Shown: piece by piece, positions 58,839-64,000 of the stretch
Layout of the letters: the number at the start of each line of letters is the position of its first letter
How positions within the stretch are numbered: the stretch's first letter is position 1
NCBI RefSeq assembly: GCF_963678635.1
Contig: NC_087070.1
Span: 4,808,539 to 4,872,538, forward strand
Direction: 5' to 3'
Length of the DNA: 64,000 nt
Source of the DNA: Symsagittifera roscoffensis
Taxonomy: Eukaryota; Xenacoelomorpha; Acoela; Convolutidae
Notes under the pieces: generated by a model
The model's database searches: none
Told to the model about the DNA's origin: nothing
Seen by the model: the letters and a program-made list of their open reading frames with translations, nothing else
Made by a program: the position numbers and the translations under genes

Positions 58839-58891
58839 GAACACTTTCAACATGAACACTTTCAAAAATGAACACTTTCAACATGAACACA
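58839..58891. repeat. Short tandem repeat (GAACACTTTCAACAT)
   Basis: Four imperfect copies of a 12-15-bp unit in the phosphatase intron. Just upstream, at about 58565-58645, a 40-bp segment (GAGTCTACA...CTAAGTGAC...CCAATTATGA) is also duplicated. Confidence 0.7.
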
Positions 58892-59033
58892 TTTGTTGCA
58901 AGTATATTTGCGCCGCAAAAATATGTGCGACTTAGGTTCGAAAAGAAAAGAGTTCATACTATAACACAAGCTTCGCTTGTATAAAAATTGCATTTGAACT
59001 GTCAAAAGAGCAAACCAAAATAAATGCGCTTTT

Positions 59034-59578
59034 TAGAGGTCAGATTATTTGAATATCTTCAAATCCTTAACTTCAAAACAATTTTCATTCAGCAGCAATC
59101 CAACATTGGATTTTTCAATAGAAACGAACACATGAAATGCCGGCAAAAAGGCAAACACGAAACTTCAAAGAACTATTTCTAACGAAATTTCAAAGAACTA
59201 TTTCTAAGGTCAGAATTAATTGTACAAAGATACAATACCAAATTAATGGCAATATCGGTGACCTTGAGCAATTAAATCGGCCAAAAAAAGAGCATTTTAT
59301 TTAGAGGTCAGATTATTTGAATTTAGAGGTCAGATTATATGAATATCTTCAAGCCCTTAACTTCAAAACAATTTTCGTTCAGCAGCAACCCAACATTAGA
59401 TTTTACAATAGAAACGAACACATAAAATTCCGGCAAAAAGGCAAACACGAAACTTCAAAGAACTTTTCCTTAACTTCAAAACAATTTTCATTCAGCAGCA
59501 ATCCAACACTAGATTTTTCAATAGAAACGAACACATAAAATGCCGACAAAAAGGCAAACACGAAACTTCAAAGAACTA
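59034..59578. repeat. Triplicated unit of about 110-145 bp
   Basis: Copies at 59034-59179, 59323-59464 and 59467-59578 share TTAACTTCAAAACAATTTTC, CAGCAGCAA, AATAGAAACGAACACAT and GGCAAACACGAAACTTCAAAG. The third lacks the first 35 bp. An 83-bp module (AAGGTCAGAATTA to GGTCAAAAA) between copies 1 and 2 (59206-59288) recurs at 60261-60342 beyond the palindrome. Confidence 0.8.
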
Positions 59579-59649
59579 CAGTGCTGATTTAAATTAACCG
59601 GACAAAACGCGTTTAACTTGAAATTTAAAACGCGTTTTTCTCAAATTGG

Positions 59650-60240
59650 ATTGAGTTTAGGTGAAAACTTATGAAGACAAAACTTGCTTAAAATTTTAGC
59701 AGAATTAATATGGTGTAATTTGTTTTGCAAAATTCGGTCCCGAAATTTTACCCCAAAAATGGGTCATTTTGGCTTTTCTTAGCTTATCAAAAATTACGCC
59801 GAAAATACCTGGCCGATCACAGACATAGTTATACCAAAGTGAGCCCCTTACGTAGCCCAACAAACTTTAAAAAGGGTATATTCTCCAAAAAAAATTGCAA
59901 ATTGTTTAAAAATTGTTTTTAAACAAAAAGTTGGCATTTTATATAGTAAAAACGAACTTTTTTGCCTATCAAACAAAAATAAATTAACTTAAACAATGTT
60001 TTGGAGAATATACCCTTTTTAAAGTTTGTTGGGCTACGTAAGGGGCTCACTTTGATATAATTATGTCTGTGATCGACTGGGTATTTTTGGCGTAATTTTT
60101 GATTAACTTAGAAAAGCCAAAATGGCCCATTTTTGGGGTAAAATTTTGGGCCCGAATTTCGCAAAACAAATTACACCATATTATTTCTGCTAAAATTTTT
60201 AGCAAGTTTTGCCTTCATAAGTTTTCTCCTAAACTCAATA
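59650..60240. repeat. Large palindrome, about 240-bp arms
   Basis: The left arm 59650-59890 and right arm 59999-60240 are reverse complements with few mismatches, separated by 108 bp. Shared words include TATTCTCCAAAA, AAGTGAGCCCCTTACGTAGCCC and GGTGTAATTTGTTTTGC. No open frame spans it. It could be a foldback transposon or MITE; its RNA would form a long hairpin in the pre-mRNA. Confidence 0.85.
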
Positions 60241-60572
60241 CAAGTTTTCTCCTTAACTCAAAGGTCAGAATTATTTGTAAAAAGATACAATGCCAAACTG
60301 ATGGCAATATCGGTGACCTTGAGCAATTAAACCGGTCAAAAACTATAGCAATTTAGGTTAATTAGTTTTATTTGGACACGCTTTTTGCATGTGGAAATCA
60401 GAGACCAAAATGAGCAGTTTTAGGTTAATTAATTTTGTTCAGATTTGTTGACCGAAAAGTTGAAGGACAAATCATGTACATAGTTACTAGCATCAGTTCT
60501 AGATGAATCCGTGAATACATCATAGATTTAGTGACTGAATGAATAAAACGAAGTGATTGGTGATGTTGGTAC

Positions 60573-60702
60573 CTTTCTGTGGAGCGAGTGCAGCTCGTTG
60601 AGAATGTGTGAGTCAGCGAGGTTGTCGAACAGTCCGTCTGTGGCCACCATCACAATGTCTCCCACCTGCAGCTGAAACCTCTCCTCGCTACAGTCCCCCA
60701 CC
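60573..60702 (-). CDS. PPTC7-like protein phosphatase, penultimate visible exon
   Basis: 130 bp between acceptor TTTGACAG and donor GGTACCA. It encodes VGDCSEERFQLQVGDIVMVA and then TDGLFDNLADSHILNELHSL, with the PP2C motif TDGLFDN whose Asp binds metal. In PTC7 proteins this segment directly precedes the C-terminal block in the next exon, as here. It enters with one leftover base, so at least one upstream exon exists, but I found none down to 64000. The N-terminal catalytic half must lie beyond the window or in an exon I missed. Confidence 0.85.
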
Positions 60703-63700
60703 CTGTCAAACACATTTAAAACCATAAAAACCAACCAAAATAGAGCCAAGGAAAACTGTCTATTGAACACCAACAGTAGCCTTTTAACTAATTGCGTTTA
60801 ATAATGCATAATAATTTAACCCTCTCCGACTTCTAATTTACAGAAACATTCTAAGCTGAAGCATAACGCACTGATCAAAAATGACAATACGGAACCAACA
60901 CTGAAGCAAAATGGTTTTTTAAGTAATGTCTGTTTAAAATTTTGTTCCATCTACAATTTTTTCAGGCAAAATAAATTAGCACCGATAAACGTCAGCTGGG
61001 TTTAAGTAAATTTAATTATAAAGCCCTTTCACTTGTGAATCGATCGATTTTTAAAAACTTCCAAAACGTTGTCTTTACTTTTAAACAAATTTAGAGTAAA
61101 GAGCTGATGATGAATTTTTCAATCTCTACTTTATGTATCTAAAAAATGCGTTATACGGAAATTTAGGTGTTTTCAACTTGTTCACGAAGCTGCTTACATC
61201 TCCCTCCACATCGCCGAAAAACAGTGCGTTTTTTGAAAATAGTTTTTTTTAACATTCTTTTTGCAAAAAGAACTGTGCTCATAACTTAATGTGCTACTTA
61301 GACTGCAGCCGTCAACTCAAGCGCCAATTTAAAACTGAAATAATATACGTACCAAAATTTTTATTACAAAAATGTTGTTAAAAAAGACACAATTTAAATG
61401 GCAAAACCTCATCAATTGATTACAATGAGTAATAACGTACAACCAATTATCAATTTTGAAAAAAAAATTAATCAAGGATCTCTTACTACAAAAAAATGTG
61501 ATCCGAAAACTCCGATATGACCTAGATCAAAAACGTAAACGCAGTCTTTATTCACTAAAAATCACGTGCCATAGTCATAGTCAACAGACATTTGGAAACA
61601 GAGCCCAGGAACGCAAGTAAGCCGAACAAAAACTAATTATCTTTAAAAAAATCTATTGAATTTCAAAGAAGAACAAAGATAGCCTTAAAGCTCTTCGAAT
61701 TTCTAGAACAATTGCAGCCGACCAAAAAAGTGTTTATGATTGATATTTTTTTTGATAAAATCAACCCTAATTGTGAGAAAACTGGATCAATGTTATTTTT
61801 TAATTATAAATCTGATAAATAAATACCATTTCAGAATTTAGATGTCAAAATCTGTTCGGTAGAGGAGTTAACATTTGTTTTATCAAACGAAAACAACTGA
61901 TCTTAAAAATCAAAAGCCAAACTGCAAAAACCAAACTCCTAAAAAAAAAATCACCACGACTTCTATAAGAAATTTAACTACGTTCATACTCTTTATTAAA
62001 AAAACTGTCTCCAATTGTACCACTGCAGGATATCAACGAAACTTTTTTTAAACCTAGGTGAACTATAAATTTCGGTTTGGTGGAGGTATTTCGTAGTTCA
62101 GGAATCCAAAATTTAACAAGTCGCTAGAAATGCACAATCATTCTTTTTATGAAAGGGAAAGTTTAGATTATTTTATTGATTTAAAAAATGCACCGATGGG
62201 TTAAATGCGACTGGACATCACCCTTAGGGTTATTATATCTGTAGAAATTATTGATCTTCCAAAATCTTCTAGCTTTCGAATATAGCAATTTTGATACTTT
62301 TTTTGATATTTTATAAAACTTTTATTATACTTATGAACTTTTATTATACTTTTATTATATTTTTGAATTTTACCGAAAAAATGCTCCTAAAGCTCCTTGA
62401 ATTTCAAGAACAATTTATGATTGGTGCTTTTTTTTTAAATTAACCGAATTTAAAAAACTGGATCAATAAGTAAATCTTTAATTTCGCACTGAAATCTGAA
62501 ATTTTATGCCACTTTCGAAACTAGAAGTCAATCACGTTTTTCGTGACTTTTACACTTTTGCTGTTCGATAGAGGAGTTTGATTTCATTTTCACTAATCAA
62601 AAGTCAAACCGCGAAAAATCAAAAATGAGCGTGATCAGATTTTAAGATTTAAGAACAACAAAAATCATCAAGACCTATTTAAAATAAAATAACTTCGTTC
62701 TTTTACACTTTTAAGAACCAAAAACATACTCAACAGAAGTCAGCATCCACTTTTCATGAAACCAAGCCAAAAAAAATAGCCAAGTGTCAGTTTGAAGTCA
62801 CAAAAACTTGGACGCAATTTGCCCCAAATTTCGCAATAGATTTCAAATTCTTACGAATTTTTTTGTTTAATTTTTACATAAATTATACAACTTGTAGGGG
62901 CAGACGCTTAGTTGATCCTAATATCCCCTGATCTGTCCTCTCCATGTTTCAGAATATTGTATCTTTATTTTTGTTAGAGAAATACATTCTTTGTTTCTTT
63001 CCAAGAGCTAGTTAAAAATCAAAATATATTTAAAAAATGCGGCGAACAAAGCTAGCTCTTCTCTGTAATATAAGTATCCAATTCTTTCGCTTGCAATGGT
63101 TATCAATGGTTTTAATTAAAAAGCTTAGAAAACTATATGAACGATTCAGGCAAGTCTAAAATATGCAATTGTCACAAAAACAACGGACATTATTTGCACC
63201 CCTAAAACTTAGAAATATCCAGCCACTTGTTTTTACTACAGCATGGATTTCATTTCATCAATCAGGTCAATTTTTAATTGACTTGAATAGGGCAAGAAAA
63301 CGGAAGCGTTGTGGGAAATGGCATACTGACAAAGTGCTGCTAAATACTATCGAAGCTATTGTCCTACGAGATTGAAACACTCACTAATTTAACTAATTCT
63401 GGAGGTCTTTGAAAAATTTAACATCTGACAATAGATTGATTCAATCTGGAACGATTGCGTGTCAATGGCATGAAAATCAAAAAATTCCCTAATGGCTTGT
63501 CTTCCATGCAACTGTTGCAATGAGACTATTTTCAAGATGAAAATTTTGTGAACAAGGTAAAAAAATTTCTCATCACATATAACCAATTCCTTAGTAAAAG
63601 TATCAGATTTGCGAAATGAGCCAAATTGAGATTGTTAAAAAAGGCACGAGGTGATAATTTAAAACATGACTGATACTTAAAAAATCAACAAAACTACAAA

Positions 63701-64000
63701 CAAACTCATTTTTTCTCCTATAATGCGACTGAATGAAAATTCGTTGACTTATATTAATGGATAAATTCGCCGATTTCACAATTCTTTATACTAATCATCA
63801 CAAAAATCTTACTTGAAAACCTAATAAAAAAGATAATTGCACCAAGTTTTTCAAAAATTCACTGCGAGAAGGCTTTTACGATTTTTTAAATTGCACTATG
63901 ATTCATCAAGGTTGTTGATTCAACTATTGATTTGAGTACATGTATTTCGAAAAAACTTGGTTCCACCAATTTCCACGAAAATTTCACAACGTTTATAACG
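60703..64000 (-). other. Upstream intron of the PPTC7-like gene, no exon recognised
   Basis: AT-rich, non-coding by appearance. I looked for the upstream PTC7 segments (DGVGGW, GDSG, FNTPYQL-like) on the - strand and found none. Open frames at 63163-63375 (+) and 63389-63586 (-) show no domain. Confidence 0.5.
61680..62700. repeat. Diverged direct duplication of about 300 bp
   Basis: 61680-61990 and 62390-62700 share an ordered series of words: TAAAGCTC-TCGAATTTC-AGAACAATT, AAACTGGATCAAT, CTGTTCG-TAGAGGAGTT, and AATCAAAAG-CAAAC-GC-AAAA. The pair is old and interrupted by AT-rich simple sequence (TTTTATTATACTT) near 62320-62360. Confidence 0.55.

Larger units (their letters stand above)
58121..60572 (-). 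other. Intron of the PPTC7-like gene (2.45 kb, repeat-rich)
   Basis: Donor AAAG|GTACCA at 60573/60572 and acceptor CAG|CC at 58121/58120, phase 0. It contains the short tandem repeats, the triplicated unit and the large palindrome listed separately. The - strand frame at 58136-58369 is not part of the protein. Confidence 0.8.

Noticed and set aside
63163-63586. Possible upstream exons of the phosphatase
   Set aside because: Neither frame shows PTC7 motifs, and the larger one is on the wrong strand.

Overview
This is an AT-rich eukaryotic window, most likely from an invertebrate animal. The evidence is spliced genes with GT-AG introns, a PPTC7-type PP2C phosphatase, long introns full of repeats, and Ty3/gypsy-type LTR retrotransposons carrying an envelope-like gene. 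I see no prokaryotic operon, CRISPR array, tRNA or rRNA. The species cannot be named from the sequence alone.

Two host genes are visible. The first is on the + strand and encodes a P-loop GTPase with a Cys-rich C-terminal module. I reconstruct three exons (4259-5057, 5626-5763, 42716-43112) from matching splice phases and from a protein motif, CPHC followed by GCDGATQCG, that reads through the exon 2/exon 3 junction. Its second intron is about 37 kb, nearly all of it one rearranged retrotransposon. The second gene is on the - strand and encodes a PPTC7-like protein phosphatase. Only its last two recognisable exons (60573-60702 and 57359-58120) lie here, and the protein has an unusual Ser/Thr/Asn-rich tail of about 194 residues.

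Element 1 (5989-42499, coding on the - strand) has a pair of 412-bp LTRs, but its interior is scrambled. In coding order it holds: 5' LTR and candidate primer-binding site; a leader plus gag N-terminus present in four tandem 1.87-kb units; gag-pol plus an unidentified post-pol region (block C); a second near-identical 9.86-kb copy (block B); a third start of gag (block A) fused by deletion to a decayed envelope-like gene; an unidentified post-envelope ORF; and the 3' LTR. The two LTRs differ at 14 substitutions and two indels, while blocks B and C differ much less. Both pol copies share deletions that remove part of the reverse transcriptase YLDD box and the third RNase H aspartate. The duplications are therefore probably DNA-level (or assembly-level) events that happened after insertion and after loss of enzyme activity.

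Element 2 (44237 to about 52925, coding on the + strand) is an older relative in the opposite orientation. It has a 5' LTR, primer-binding site and stop-ridden gag, protease, RT, RNase H and integrase, and is cut off inside integrase with no 3' LTR. Between the two elements lie exon 3 of the GTPase and a local repeat cluster (43190-44240) carrying a duplicated gene fragment.

The rest is non-coding. It contains two members of a hAT-like MITE family (5238-5561 and 54149-54509), a TAACCCC-rich inverted-repeat element (55068-55630), a minisatellite (56194-56310), a tandem-repeat cluster and a palindrome with 240-bp arms in the phosphatase intron, and a diverged duplication near 61.7 and 62.4 kb.
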